From contig JAJPHV010000057.1 in NCBI GenBank assembly GCA_021325095.1, forward strand, positions 1 to 64,000: a stretch of DNA of 64,000 nt. Direction: 5' to 3'. The notes beneath the pieces were generated by a model that saw only the letters and a program-made list of their open reading frames with translations, was not told where the DNA came from and searched no databases. How positions within the stretch are numbered: the first letter of the stretch is position 1; each line of letters begins with the position of its first letter. Shown here piece by piece: positions 52,581 through 61,138 of the stretch. Source of the DNA: Chloroflexota bacterium (GTDB taxonomy: Bacteria > Chloroflexota > Anaerolineae > Aggregatilineales > UBA2796). Position numbers and translations under genes: made by a program.

Positions 52581-53803
52581 GGCGATGCCTCGGTTGAATC
52601 CAGGTAGTGCAGTGGCCGCTGCCGATCTGTGCTGTCTATCCCCATCTCGACGGTGTAGCATAAACCGAGCAGCGTGATCGCCGGAGGGAAGCGATTAGAG
52701 TCTGCCAGGTTCATGGTCAGCAGCGGACAGCACATCAACGCCGATTTGAGCATGGCGCGCCACGAGGATGGCAGCCCGCCGCGCCGGGCCAGCGCGGAAA
52801 TCAGCGGCTTCACGACACGTTCCATTTTACTCTCAAAGAACATTCTTCGACAGGGAGATGGCCGGTGATCATGCTCGACCTGAATCGTCGTGCCATCATC
52901 TCGCCAGGTGAGGCGCAAAGCGGCCGCTACCTCCTGCGGGTGGTACATCCAGGTGGCGAAGACATTGTGAAAGAGGGGCTTGGTCAGGTCGAGCAGCGGG
53001 TGGTGGCGCCCGCCAAAAGCCGGATCAAAGTAGACCAACCCGGACGGCGTGAAGAACACGTTGCCGTTGTGCGCATCGCCGTGCCCGATCACCGACCAGC
53101 CCGGCTGATCGGGCCTTAGCAGTGCGCGGGCACGCTCCACCGCCTCACCAAGCGTTCCCGCATATGCCGCGCCATTGATCACCCATTGACGCTGGCACAA
53201 CTCTTGCCAGGAGAGCCGCGCGCCGGGTAGTTCCAGGTTCTTCCCAACATAGAATTGCTCGTAGCGCGTGCCAAGCCGGTGATAAAACAACTGGTGCACG
53301 GCGGCCTTGCTCGCCTCTTCGGCGGACTGCATTTCGAGGGTACGCAAGTAGATCGCCAGCAGTTCGTCGTCGGCGCGCTGTTGAGCGGCTGCCAGCACGG
53401 GCAGATCGTCCCGCTCGCCCAGGTCGAGCGCGCGGGCTACGTCGAACACCGAGGGCGACTCGATCACGTCGTAGATCAAGAACTGTTTGCCGTACTCGGT
53501 GGACACATACAGCGGCCTGATCACGGGATAGCCCGCCTCGGCCAGCAACTTCGTATTGTAGTATTCGCCGATGACGCTGCCCGGCTCGACGTGCGTTTTG
53601 TAGAACAGGCGGCGGCCACCGGCCAGCGTCAGGAAGCCGTTGAACGAGTTGAGCGAAACGGCCAGCGGGCGCAGTTCGACGCGCACCACGTCGAGGTCGG
53701 GAAATGTTTCTCGGACGAAATCCAGGAGCAGCGACTCGGCGCCGGCCCTATCGTGAAATTGCAGGGATTGGATACGTTGCAGACGGGTGTCATCGGATGG
53801 CAT
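52577..53803 (-). CDS. Aminoglycoside phosphotransferase-like (APH) kinase
   Basis: A 408-residue protein kinase-fold small-molecule phosphotransferase. Visible are the ATP region Lys in GGRRLFYKTHVEPGS, the Brenner motif VIGHGDAHNGNVFF (catalytic Asp) and VYFDPAFGGRHHPLLD (metal Asp). The C-terminal 90 residues extend the usual fold. It is coupled to a HAD phosphatase, so a kinase-phosphatase pair acting on the same metabolite is possible. It is unlikely to be an antibiotic resistance gene, since the wider APH family covers many substrates. Confidence 0.82.
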   Translation of the reverse strand: MPSDDTRLQRIQSLQFHDRAGAESLLLDFVRETFPDLDVVRVELRPLAVSLNSFNGFLTLAGGRRLFYKTHVEPGSVIGEYYNTKLLAEAGYPVIRPLYVSTEYGKQFLIYDVIESPSVFDVARALDLGERDDLPVLAAAQQRADDELLAIYLRTLEMQSAEEASKAAVHQLFYHRLGTRYEQFYVGKNLELPGARLSWQELCQRQWVINGAAYAGTLGEAVERARALLRPDQPGWSVIGHGDAHNGNVFFTPSGLVYFDPAFGGRHHPLLDLTKPLFHNVFATWMYHPQEVAAALRLTWRDDGTTIQVEHDHRPSPCRRMFFESKMERVVKPLISALARRGGLPSSWRAMLKSALMCCPLLTMNLADSNRFPPAITLLGLCYTVEMGIDSTDRQRPLHYLDSTEASP

Positions 53804-53814
53804 GAAGCTATTTA

Positions 53815-53917
53815 CCTCACCCCTGCCCCCTCTCCGCTGCGCAGAGAGGAGAGCAATTACCGTTGCAGGACCAATCGGTTCCCCCTCTCCAGTTGGAGAG
53901 GGGGTCAGGGGGTGAGG
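53815..53917. repeat. Palindromic intergenic repeat, copy 6 (full length)
   Basis: CCTCACCCCTGCCCCCTCTC ... GAGAGGGGGTCAGGGGGTGAGG, filling the gap between the hisD stop and the APH start. Confidence 0.88.
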
Positions 53918-55231
53918 TTATTTTACCCCGACGATCTCATTCCGCTTGCGGATGGACATGGCGTGCGCCGGGAAACCTTCGTAATCGGCCAGGGTTGCCG
54001 TCGTGCGGCTCAACGTTTCGTAGCCCTCGCGGTTCACGTAGCCGATGCCGCTGCGCTTGAGGAAGTCCCACACGCTGACCGAGGAGAACGAGCGCCCGAA
54101 GCCGCCCGTCGGCAAGATGGCGTTCAGGCCGAGGCAGTAGTTGCTGGTCGGGATCGGCGTGTAGGGGCCAAGCAGAATCTCGCCCGCGTTGCGGATGCGG
54201 CCCAACGTGCTGAAGGGATCAGCCGTCAGGATTTCGAGGTGTTCCGGCGCGTATTCGTTCACGAAGGCAATCGAGTCGGCCAGGCTGTCCGTGATCAGGA
54301 TGCCGCCGTAGCCGCCCAGAACGGTTTCGACAAACTTGCGCCGCCATTCGGGAAGCTCGGCAATGTACCCCGGCAGCAGGCGCTCCGCTTCGGCAGCTAC
54401 CGCACGGCTGTGTGTGACCAGCGTTGCCGCCGAGTCGGGGCCGTGTTCCGCCTCGACCAGCAGATCGAGTGCGGCCAGGCGCGGATCGGCGCTTTCGTCG
54501 CAGAGGATGATCGACTCGCTGGGGCCAGCGGGCAGCCCCACGTCGATCACGCCGTACAGCAGGCGCTTGGCGGCGGAGACGTAGCTGCTGCCCGGCCCGA
54601 CGATCTTGCTGACACGGGGCAGCGTTTGCGTGCCGTAGGCCAACCCGGCGACGGCCTGCATCCCGCCGACGGCGTACACCTCCTCGATCCCGGCGATGGA
54701 TGCCGCAACCAGCGAGGCCGCGTCCGCTTTGCCCTGTTCGTTGGGCGGCGTCACAACGACCACCCGCTCCACACCGGCGACGCGGGCCGGGACGGACAGC
54801 ATGAGCATCACCGACGGGAACGAGCCTTTGCCACGCGGGACGTACAGCCCGGCGCTGGCAACTGGCGTGATCTTCTCGCCCGCCATGATGCCCGGCTGCA
54901 CTTCCATGAACCACATCGGCTCCGGCATCTGCTCCTCGTGGAAGCGCCGGATATTGTCGTGCGCGTGCTGGATGGCCGCTACCACGTCCGGCCCCACCGC
55001 CTCGCGCGCCTGGGCAAAGTCGTCTGGCGTTGCCTTCAAGTGCTCGTCGGTGTAGTTGGGCGCGTCAAACTGCCGGGTGTAATCCACCAGTGCGGCGTCA
55101 CCTTCGCGTTTCACCCGCTCGATGACAGCCTGCGCGGTGGGCAACAGTGACGATATATCCTGCTCGGCCCGCCGCATCAGGACGGCCCGATCCGCAGGCG
55201 CTAGTTTTGAGAGTTCCCGAACTTGAATCAT
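53918..55231 (-). CDS. hisD: Histidinol dehydrogenase
   Basis: A 437-residue zinc enzyme performing the last two oxidations of histidine synthesis. Features include YVPRGKGSFPSVMLMLSVPA, the NAD-site region KIVGPGSSYVSAAKRLLYG, SESIILCDESADPRLAALDLLVEAEHGPDS (substrate/zinc residues) and the catalytic Glu-His pair in YAPEHLEIL. Full length. It lies nine bases after asd and is not with other his genes. Confidence 0.96.
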   Translation of the reverse strand: MIQVRELSKLAPADRAVLMRRAEQDISSLLPTAQAVIERVKREGDAALVDYTRQFDAPNYTDEHLKATPDDFAQAREAVGPDVVAAIQHAHDNIRRFHEEQMPEPMWFMEVQPGIMAGEKITPVASAGLYVPRGKGSFPSVMLMLSVPARVAGVERVVVVTPPNEQGKADAASLVAASIAGIEEVYAVGGMQAVAGLAYGTQTLPRVSKIVGPGSSYVSAAKRLLYGVIDVGLPAGPSESIILCDESADPRLAALDLLVEAEHGPDSAATLVTHSRAVAAEAERLLPGYIAELPEWRRKFVETVLGGYGGILITDSLADSIAFVNEYAPEHLEILTADPFSTLGRIRNAGEILLGPYTPIPTSNYCLGLNAILPTGGFGRSFSSVSVWDFLKRSGIGYVNREGYETLSRTTATLADYEGFPAHAMSIRKRNEIVGVK

Positions 55232-55240
55232 CCATGTCTC

Positions 55241-56326
55241 CTAATCAGCGGCAGTGGCAGTCAAAGCGACGGGCGCGTTCTGCACATAACCCTGCGCAAC
55301 CAGCAGTTCGGCGTTGAGGATCGCGCCGCCCGCCGCGCCGCGAATGGTATTGTGCGACAGCCCCACGAATTTTACATCGAGCAGCGGGCACTCGCGCAGC
55401 CGCCCGACGGTGGTGGTCATGCCCCGCCCGGCTTCGCGGTCACGCCGGGGCTGCGGGCGATCCGGCCCGTCCGTATAGACGATGATCGGGTGGGGCGCGC
55501 TGGGCAGGCTGCGGGCGTCGGGATGTCCCTCGAAGGCTGCCCAGGCCGCTTTGATGTCGTCCAGCGATGGCTTATGCTCGAAGCCCACCGAGACGCAGAC
55601 CAGATGCCCATCCAGCACCGGGACACGGTTGCACGCTGCGCTGATGGTCGCGTCCAGCATGTTCACGTGGTCGCTGGCAAGTGCTCCCAGGATTTTGCGC
55701 GGCTCGGTTTCGGCCTTTTCTTCCTCTCCGCCGATATAGGGGATAACGTTGTCCAGGATGTCCAGCGAGGCCACGCCAGGGTAGCCCGCGCCGCTGATGG
55801 CCTGCATACTGACCAGGTTGATCTGCTTCACGCCGAATTTCAGCAACGGCGCCAGCGCCACGACCATCGCCACAATCGTGCAGTTGGACATCGTGACCAG
55901 CGCACCGCTCGTCCAGCCCCGATTGCGGCGCTGCACGTCCACCAGCCGGACGTGATCGGCGTTGATGTCGGGCAGCAGGATCGGCACGTCCGCTGCCATG
56001 CGGTGCGAACTGGTGTTGGAAGAGACCACGTGGCCGCGCGCCGCCAGTTCAGGCTCAAGCGTCTTTGCCACGTCGCCCGGCAGCGCCGACAGGACGATGG
56101 GCGAGTTGAGTTCGGCATCGAGCGGCAGGACGTTTAACTGCGCCACCTCGCTCGGAGGCTGCCCGGCCAGCACCCATCGGCACGCTTCGGCGTAGGGCTT
56201 CCCGGCGCTCCGATCTGATGCGACGACCTCCGCCACGCGAAACCAGGGATGGTTTTCCAGGAGTTGAATGAAGCGCTGACCGACAGCGCCCGTTGCGCCC
56301 AGAATGGCAACGTCAAGTTTTGGCAT
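55241..56326 (-). CDS. asd: Aspartate-semialdehyde dehydrogenase (archaeal/fungal type)
   Basis: A 361-residue NADP enzyme making aspartate semialdehyde for Thr, Met, Ile and Lys/DAP. ATG 56326 follows AAGGAGCG; an in-frame upstream ATG at 56383 lies in the terminator region. The Rossmann motif is VAILGATGAVGQRFIQLLE, the catalytic Cys is in VTMSNCTIVAMVVAL, and NRVPVLDGHLVCVSV contains the active-site His. It is preceded by a leader peptide/terminator arrangement and followed by hisD. Confidence 0.95.
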   Translation of the reverse strand: MPKLDVAILGATGAVGQRFIQLLENHPWFRVAEVVASDRSAGKPYAEACRWVLAGQPPSEVAQLNVLPLDAELNSPIVLSALPGDVAKTLEPELAARGHVVSSNTSSHRMAADVPILLPDINADHVRLVDVQRRNRGWTSGALVTMSNCTIVAMVVALAPLLKFGVKQINLVSMQAISGAGYPGVASLDILDNVIPYIGGEEEKAETEPRKILGALASDHVNMLDATISAACNRVPVLDGHLVCVSVGFEHKPSLDDIKAAWAAFEGHPDARSLPSAPHPIIVYTDGPDRPQPRRDREAGRGMTTTVGRLRECPLLDVKFVGLSHNTIRGAAGGAILNAELLVAQGYVQNAPVALTATAAD

Positions 56327-56360
56327 TGTACGCTCCTTAAGATTGGCGTTCCGACGGAAC

Positions 56361-56388
56361 AAAAAACGTGGAGGTCGCTCCACGTTTT
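56361..56388 (-). terminator. Intrinsic terminator (attenuator) in the asd leader
   Basis: On the minus strand AAAACGTGGAG, loop CGAC and CTCCACGTTTT form a perfect 11-bp stem ending in six Ts. It lies between the leader peptide and the asd ribosome site, so it should stop transcription before asd unless prevented. Confidence 0.8.
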
Positions 56389-56421
56389 GTCATGTTGATC
56401 GGTTTGCAGGCTAACCAGCGC

Positions 56422-56429
56422 GGAGCAAC
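56422..56429 (-). promoter_or_regulatory. Candidate antiterminator segment of the asd attenuator
   Basis: GTTGCTCC (minus strand) can pair over 8 bases (one G-U) with GGAGCGAC at 56374-56381, which contains the 5' arm and loop of the terminator. The two pairings exclude each other. Confidence 0.5.
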
Positions 56430-56430
56430 G

Positions 56431-56449
56431 CCTATCGCCGCCCGATAGG
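56431..56449 (-). promoter_or_regulatory. Hairpin at the end of the leader-peptide frame
   Basis: CCTATCG, loop GGCGG, CGATAGG, a perfect 7-bp stem spanning the last leader codons and the stop. Ribosome position on the Thr codons would decide whether it forms. Confidence 0.55.
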
Positions 56450-56488
56450 GGTAGTCGTCCAGGTGGTCGCGTGCAGCATCTGGTTCAT
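56432..56488 (-). CDS. Threonine-rich leader peptide of asd
   Basis: An 18-residue frame MNQMLHATTWTTTPIGRR ending in TAG at 56432. Five of six consecutive codons from the eighth are Thr (ACC ACC TGG ACG ACT ACC), soon followed by Ile. This resembles the Thr/Ile-rich leader of the enteric thr operon. No ribosome site precedes ATG 56488, but the promoter places transcription start at or one base before it, so a leaderless start is likely. An in-frame ATG at 56500 (MVAR...) is the alternative. It lies before asd, an enzyme of the threonine pathway. Confidence 0.65.
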   Translation of the reverse strand: MNQMLHATTWTTTPIGRR

Positions 56489-56495
56489 GCGTGCA

Positions 56496-56524
56496 ACCAT
56501 AACATGCCTGAATCAGGTCGTCAA
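56496..56524 (-). promoter_or_regulatory. Promoter of asd-hisD
   Basis: On the minus strand TTGACG (56524-56519), 17-base spacer and TATGGT (56501-56496). Predicted start of transcription is 56488 or 56489. Confidence 0.55.
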
Positions 56525-56574
56525 TCGGCAAGACGAACAAAGAGACGGCGCGATTGTTCGTGCAGATTGCCCAA

Positions 56575-58251
56575 TCACGCCCAGGCGGCAGGACGATATT
56601 CGCCGTGAATGCCCCGCAGCACGTTGCAGATTTCGCCGAGTGTCACCTCCTGCTCGACAGCCTCGATGAACAGCGGCATCAGCGGCTCCGTGCCGCGTGC
56701 GGCCTGCTCGATGCGAGTCAGCATTTCGCTGGCCTTGCTGGCGTCGCGCTTCTCGCGCAGTTCCTTCAGACGTGCTCGCTGCTGCTGCTCGATGGCCGGA
56801 TCGACGCGCAGCAGGCTAATTGGCGTATCCTCGTGAGTCGTGAATTTGTTGACGCCGACGATAATCTGATCGCCGTGCTCGACGGCCTGCTGGTAAGCGT
56901 AGGCCACGTCCTGAATTTCGCGCTGCACATAACCGGATTCGATGGCCCGCAGCGCGCCGCCCATCTGGTCGATGCGCTCGATGTACGTCCTGGCCCGCGC
57001 CTCGATCTCGTCCGTCAGCGCCTCGATCAGATAGCTGCCCGCCATCGGATCAACCGAATCGGCCACGCCGCTTTCGTAAGCCAGAATCTGCTGCGTGCGC
57101 AGCGCCACCTGGACGGCGGCCTCGGTGGGCAGAGCCAGCGCCTCGTCCATGCTGTTGGTGTGCAGGCTTTGCGTGCCGCCGAGCACTGCCGCAAGCGCCT
57201 GCACCGCCACGCGCACGACGTTATTCATCGGCTGCTGCGCGGTGAGCGTGCTGCCGCCGGTCTGCGTATGGAAGCGCAGCCGCCACGATTCTTCGTTCTT
57301 TGCGCCGAAGCGATCCCGCATGATGTGTGCCCACAGGCGGCGCGCAGCCCGGAACTTGGCAATCTCCTCAAAGAACTGGTTGTGTGCGTTAAAGAAGAAC
57401 GACAACTGCGGCGCAAAGTCGTCCACGTCCAGCCCCGCGTCGATGGCAGCCTGGACGTAAGCGATGCCATTCGCCAGCGTAAAGGCCACTTCCTGGACTG
57501 CCGTACTGCCCGCCTCGCGGATGTGGTAGCCGCTGATGCTGATCGTGTTCCAGTGCGGGACGTGGGCCTTGCAGTAGCGAAAAATGTCGGTGATCAGGCG
57601 CATACTGAAGGCGGGTGGAAAGATGTACGTGCCGCGGGCGATGTACTCTTTCAGAATGTCGTTCTGGACGGTGCCGCGAAGCTGTTTCGGCTCCACGCCC
57701 TGCCGCTTGCCGACGGCGATGTACAGGGCCAGAAGGATGGCGGCGGGTGCATTGATGGTCATCGACGTGCTGACTTTATCGAGCGGAATGCCCTCGAACA
57801 GCCGGGCCATGTCGTGAATGCTGCAAATGCTCACGCCGACCTTGCCGACTTCACCGAGCGCCATCGGGTCGTCGGCGTCGTAGCCGATCTGGGTGGGCAG
57901 ATCGAAGGCGACGGACAGGCCGCTCTGACCCTGTTCGAGCAGGAAACGATAGCGAGCGTTGGACTCCTCGGCGCTGGCGTAGCCCGCGTACTGGCGCATC
58001 GTCCACAGGCGGCTGCGATACATCGTCGGTTGAACCCCGCGCGTGAAGGGGAACTCGCCGGGAAAACCGATTTTGTCCTGATAAGAGATATTATCGGAAG
58101 TAGTGGGCAGATACAGCCGCTCTAGCTCGATTCCCGACGAGGTAGCGAAGTGCTCTTTACGCTCCGGCGCTTTTTTCAGGCTGGCGGCGAGCGGCCCTTG
58201 CTCCCACTTCTGCTTGGCGTTGACAATCGTTTCGTCTTGAACGTCTTGCAT
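56575..58251 (-). CDS. Methylmalonyl-CoA mutase large (catalytic) subunit
   Basis: A 558-residue B12-dependent mutase catalytic chain interconverting methylmalonyl-CoA and succinyl-CoA. It has the substrate-channel region [56 protein letters not shown] and [20 protein letters not shown]. It ends before the B12-binding domain, which must be encoded elsewhere (two-chain form as in many Chloroflexota and archaea). Related isobutyryl-CoA-type mutases cannot be fully excluded. Confidence 0.92.
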   Translation of the reverse strand: MQDVQDETIVNAKQKWEQGPLAASLKKAPERKEHFATSSGIELERLYLPTTSDNISYQDKIGFPGEFPFTRGVQPTMYRSRLWTMRQYAGYASAEESNARYRFLLEQGQSGLSVAFDLPTQIGYDADDPMALGEVGKVGVSICSIHDMARLFEGIPLDKVSTSMTINAPAAILLALYIAVGKRQGVEPKQLRGTVQNDILKEYIARGTYIFPPAFSMRLITDIFRYCKAHVPHWNTISISGYHIREAGSTAVQEVAFTLANGIAYVQAAIDAGLDVDDFAPQLSFFFNAHNQFFEEIAKFRAARRLWAHIMRDRFGAKNEESWRLRFHTQTGGSTLTAQQPMNNVVRVAVQALAAVLGGTQSLHTNSMDEALALPTEAAVQVALRTQQILAYESGVADSVDPMAGSYLIEALTDEIEARARTYIERIDQMGGALRAIESGYVQREIQDVAYAYQQAVEHGDQIIVGVNKFTTHEDTPISLLRVDPAIEQQQRARLKELREKRDASKASEMLTRIEQAARGTEPLMPLFIEAVEQEVTLGEICNVLRGIHGEYRPAAWA

Positions 58252-58269
58252 GGCGTTTCCCTATCAACT

Positions 58270-58941
58270 TCACTTCTCGAACATGAATGACACCAACCTC
58301 GGTGCATTAGGCTGATCCGCTTCGTGCCACCACTCTTTGAGGCTCCTGAGTGTGAAGTTGGCGCTTTCCGCCGCGTTCAGGAAATCGGAGATATGATGCA
58401 CAAACGCCGGGATTTCCGTCGCCTTTTGGTCGCGGATGAACGTTGCCTTTTTGCCGACGTACTGCTTGAATGGGTGCAGTTCGCAAACGAAAAACCGGCC
58501 CTGTCCTCGCAAGACCCGGTGCGCTTCTGCAAAAATGGCGTGAAGATCGGCGATATGTTCAAGCACCAGGTTGCAGGTAACGAGATCGACGGACTGGCTG
58601 GCGCACGGCCACGTCTCGGTCAGATCGGCGACGGCAAAGCGCACGTTGTCGTGATGCACCTTTGCGCGGGCCTGCCCGATCATGCCCTCGGAGAAATCCA
58701 GAGCATAGACGCGCTGGCCGATCTCCGCATAGAACGGCGTGTTTTTGCCGGTTCCACAGCCCGCTTCCAGGATGCGCGCGAAGTGCTGCCCGGACAGTGT
58801 TCGGCGTGTGACAACCTGATCGAGATCGCGCGTCAGGTTGGTATCGACATCGTAGGTGGTTGACCAGTCGGTATAGGCCGCCTGGACTTCGCGTTTGAGT
58901 TCTTGATTCAACCTTTCAACAATCCTTATTGCGATGGACAC
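58270..58941 (-). CDS. Class I SAM-dependent methyltransferase
   Basis: A 223-residue methyltransferase. The SAM-binding motif I is ARILEAGCGTGKNTPFYAE, the motif II acid VYALDFSEGMIGQAR, and VDLVTCNLVLEHIADLHAIFAE is motif IV/post-IV. It resembles UbiE/BioC-like small-molecule methyltransferases; the substrate is unknown. It lies 18 bases after the mutase start side gene order and nine bases before the CYTH gene on the same strand, so it may be part of one transcript. Confidence 0.88.
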   Translation of the reverse strand: MSIAIRIVERLNQELKREVQAAYTDWSTTYDVDTNLTRDLDQVVTRRTLSGQHFARILEAGCGTGKNTPFYAEIGQRVYALDFSEGMIGQARAKVHHDNVRFAVADLTETWPCASQSVDLVTCNLVLEHIADLHAIFAEAHRVLRGQGRFFVCELHPFKQYVGKKATFIRDQKATEIPAFVHHISDFLNAAESANFTLRSLKEWWHEADQPNAPRLVSFMFEK

Positions 58942-58950
58942 CCTGGCCTT

Positions 58951-59541
58951 CTACTTGAACACCTCATCCGGCACAGCGATGCCCCTGAAATTCTCGAACG
59001 TCAGGTCACGAAAGGACAGGCCAAGCCGATCCTTGACCCGGAAAAACAGGTCGCTGTAGCTTTCCGAAATGCGCGGCGCGTCGGCCAGTTTCAGCGTCTT
59101 GAGCGTCCGCTCAATGCCTTCCGGGTTGCCCTCCACCTCGATGAACGCACCGAACGGCATTTCGTCCAGCACGACCTCACAGCCGTTCAACTCGTAGGTG
59201 GTACGGTACTTCTCATATATCCAGGCCGGATGAAAGCCCAGCTTTTGCAGCAGCAAGTCCATCGTCTCGAAGTCGCTGACGGTGACTTCGAGTTCGGTGC
59301 GGGCGAATCCGCCTTCCTGCTCGTGCGGTTCTTTATAGGTGAGGCGCACCCGCGTATCCTGCCGCAGCCGCAGCACGCGCGCCGAGGGAGTCAGCGTTTC
59401 GTCGGCGTCCTCGTAGCGCACGTTGCGCTCGTAGACCCCGCTGGACTTGCAGACTCCACCCGCCGCCTGCAACTGGCGCTCGATGGCTTTCAGGTCGCTG
59501 ACCTTCACTTTCGCCTCGACCTCGACATGGTTCTCAGCCAT
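58951..59541 (-). CDS. CYTH domain protein (class IV adenylate cyclase / triphosphatase type)
   Basis: A 196-residue CYTH/triphosphate tunnel protein. The N-terminal metal motif is EVEAKVKVSD (ExExK), then VLRLRQDTRVRLTYKEP and the acidic pairs in TELEVTV and FIEVEGNPEGI. Family members are class IV adenylate cyclases, thiamine-triphosphatases or inorganic triphosphatases. The gene directly downstream is Ppx/GppA, suggesting tri- or polyphosphate hydrolysis. Confidence 0.88.
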   Translation of the reverse strand: MAENHVEVEAKVKVSDLKAIERQLQAAGGVCKSSGVYERNVRYEDADETLTPSARVLRLRQDTRVRLTYKEPHEQEGGFARTELEVTVSDFETMDLLLQKLGFHPAWIYEKYRTTYELNGCEVVLDEMPFGAFIEVEGNPEGIERTLKTLKLADAPRISESYSDLFFRVKDRLGLSFRDLTFENFRGIAVPDEVFK

Positions 59542-59549
59542 TGCAGCCC

Positions 59550-61115
59550 CTATTCATACGCCTGGATGATTTCCAGCGTCTTGCCAAAGGCGGCGCGGAA
59601 AATATCGACGTGGCGCTGCGCCGACCAGATGGCAACGGTGGCGTCGGCTTCGCTGACCGCTTCCAGTTGTGCCCAATCCTTCTCAATATGCAGCCGCACG
59701 TCGCGCACGCTGCCATCGCGGCTGCGATCAAGCTGCTCGGCCAGGCGCAGCAGCGCCGTGATCTTCAACAGGCGGCGGCTGTCGTCCTTGTCCAGCAGGC
59801 CAGCCAGTTCGCCCACCTCCGGCATTCCCTTGCGGTGGTAGCGCGTCGCCAGCGCGATCAGGGCCAGTTCGCGGTGCGTATAGCCGGGCAGGCCAGAATT
59901 CAGGATCAGGTAGTAGCTGTGGCGGTGGTGATCGTTGTAGTCAATCGACATACCGATGTCGTGCAGCATACAGGCCGCCCACAACAGTTCGCGCTCGGCT
60001 GGCCCACACAGCGGATCGTCATGTAGCTGGTCAAACAGGCTGAGGGCCAGATGAACGACGTGATCGACGTGGCTTTCCTGGAACTGGTACAGGTGCGCCA
60101 CGTTCATGACACTGGCGCGGCGCACATCCTCAAAGATCGGCGGATCGTTCTGGGCGAGGAAACGCTCGTAAAAGACGCCCTCCCGCAGGCCCTGGCCGCA
60201 TACCGTCAACCTGTCGTACCCCGCCTGCCGCATACACTCGTCCACGACGATAGCACCGGCCAGCGCAATGTCGGCCCGATCCGACTTCATGCCGCCGATG
60301 TTGCGGCGCTGCTCGACGGTCAGCGGCTCCATGAGGCGGATCGCGTTCTGGAGGTCCGCTGCGCGCAAGGTATAGCCGTGCAGTTCGTCCAGCGGGTAGT
60401 CGAGCATCTTCTGGACAATGTGGGCAGCGTTGCGCAGCGAACCGCCCTGCGCAATCAGGCGCGTGCCCGGCCACGCCTTGAACCAGTCCAGCGGGGCCAG
60501 TTGTTCGCGGATATGCTGGCGCAGCCGGTTGACGGCCTGTGGTGTGGCGGGCGCGTCCGGCAGCCAGTCCTCAGTGGTGCGCACCGCCCCCAAGGTTAGC
60601 GAAATCGACTGCCGCGAGTGGCGATCCTCGACACGGGTGATTTCCAGGCTGCCGCCGCCCAGGTCGATCACGAAGCCATTCTGCAACGTCGTGCTGTTCA
60701 CGGCGGCCAGATAACCGTAATAGGCTTCCTCTTCGCCACTCAGGACACGCACGTCGATCCCCGCCTGCCGCTGGATGCGCCGCAGCAGCACATCCCGGTT
60801 GCGGGCCTCGCGGACAGCGCTGGTCGCCACCGCCGCGATGTCGCCGATCTCGGACGCCTTGCAGAAGGCCGCATAAAGCTGCATCGTCTCGACGGCGTGA
60901 TCCATCGGCGCGGCGCGCATCTGCCCGGTTGCACCCATGCCCTGCACCAGACGCACCGCCTCGCGCACCTCATCCGTCACCTGGAAGTAGTAACCGGGAA
61001 TGTAGCTGATCACCACCAGACGGAAGCTGTTCGACCCCACGTCGATGATTGCCATCTTGCGCAAATAGCCGTAGGCTTCGGCGGGGTTTTCCAGGGATTG
61101 CAGTCGCTTTAGCAT
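59550..61115 (-). CDS. Exopolyphosphatase / pppGpp phosphohydrolase (Ppx/GppA)
   Basis: A 521-residue enzyme removing phosphate from polyphosphate or pppGpp. ATG 61115 gives MLKRLQSLENPAEAYGYLRK; the longer frame to 61277 overlaps the preceding gene. The ASKHA motifs are MAIIDVGSNSFRLVVISY, VATSAVREARNRD and FVIDLGGGSLEITR. A C-terminal HD-type domain follows (ACMLHDIGMSIDYNDHHRHSYYLI). Length and domains match Ppx2/GppA types. Confidence 0.9.
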   Translation of the reverse strand: MLKRLQSLENPAEAYGYLRKMAIIDVGSNSFRLVVISYIPGYYFQVTDEVREAVRLVQGMGATGQMRAAPMDHAVETMQLYAAFCKASEIGDIAAVATSAVREARNRDVLLRRIQRQAGIDVRVLSGEEEAYYGYLAAVNSTTLQNGFVIDLGGGSLEITRVEDRHSRQSISLTLGAVRTTEDWLPDAPATPQAVNRLRQHIREQLAPLDWFKAWPGTRLIAQGGSLRNAAHIVQKMLDYPLDELHGYTLRAADLQNAIRLMEPLTVEQRRNIGGMKSDRADIALAGAIVVDECMRQAGYDRLTVCGQGLREGVFYERFLAQNDPPIFEDVRRASVMNVAHLYQFQESHVDHVVHLALSLFDQLHDDPLCGPAERELLWAACMLHDIGMSIDYNDHHRHSYYLILNSGLPGYTHRELALIALATRYHRKGMPEVGELAGLLDKDDSRRLLKITALLRLAEQLDRSRDGSVRDVRLHIEKDWAQLEAVSEADATVAIWSAQRHVDIFRAAFGKTLEIIQAYE

Positions 61116-61138
61116 AAGCCTTAGTGCCTCGTCGCGGG

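Noticed and set aside
52577..53803. Aminoglycoside resistance gene
   Set aside because: Only the general APH kinase fold is seen; genomic context with a HAD phosphatase points to metabolism.
11095..53917. Intergenic repeats as a CRISPR array
   Set aside because: The copies are kilobases apart, internally palindromic and without regular spacers.
53255..55150. Long plus-strand open frame of 631 codons
   Set aside because: It is antisense to the APH kinase and hisD, crosses the 53815 repeat, and its composition (Arg, Gln, His, Asp-rich) is typical of the reverse frame of GC-rich genes.
56337..56540. 67-codon minus-strand frame over the asd leader
   Set aside because: It reads through the terminator hairpin in another frame; the Thr-rich leader frame with its own stop explains the region better.
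56554..58125. Plus-strand frame of 523 codons opposite the mutase gene
   Set aside because: Antisense shadow of a clearly identified methylmalonyl-CoA mutase; no family features.
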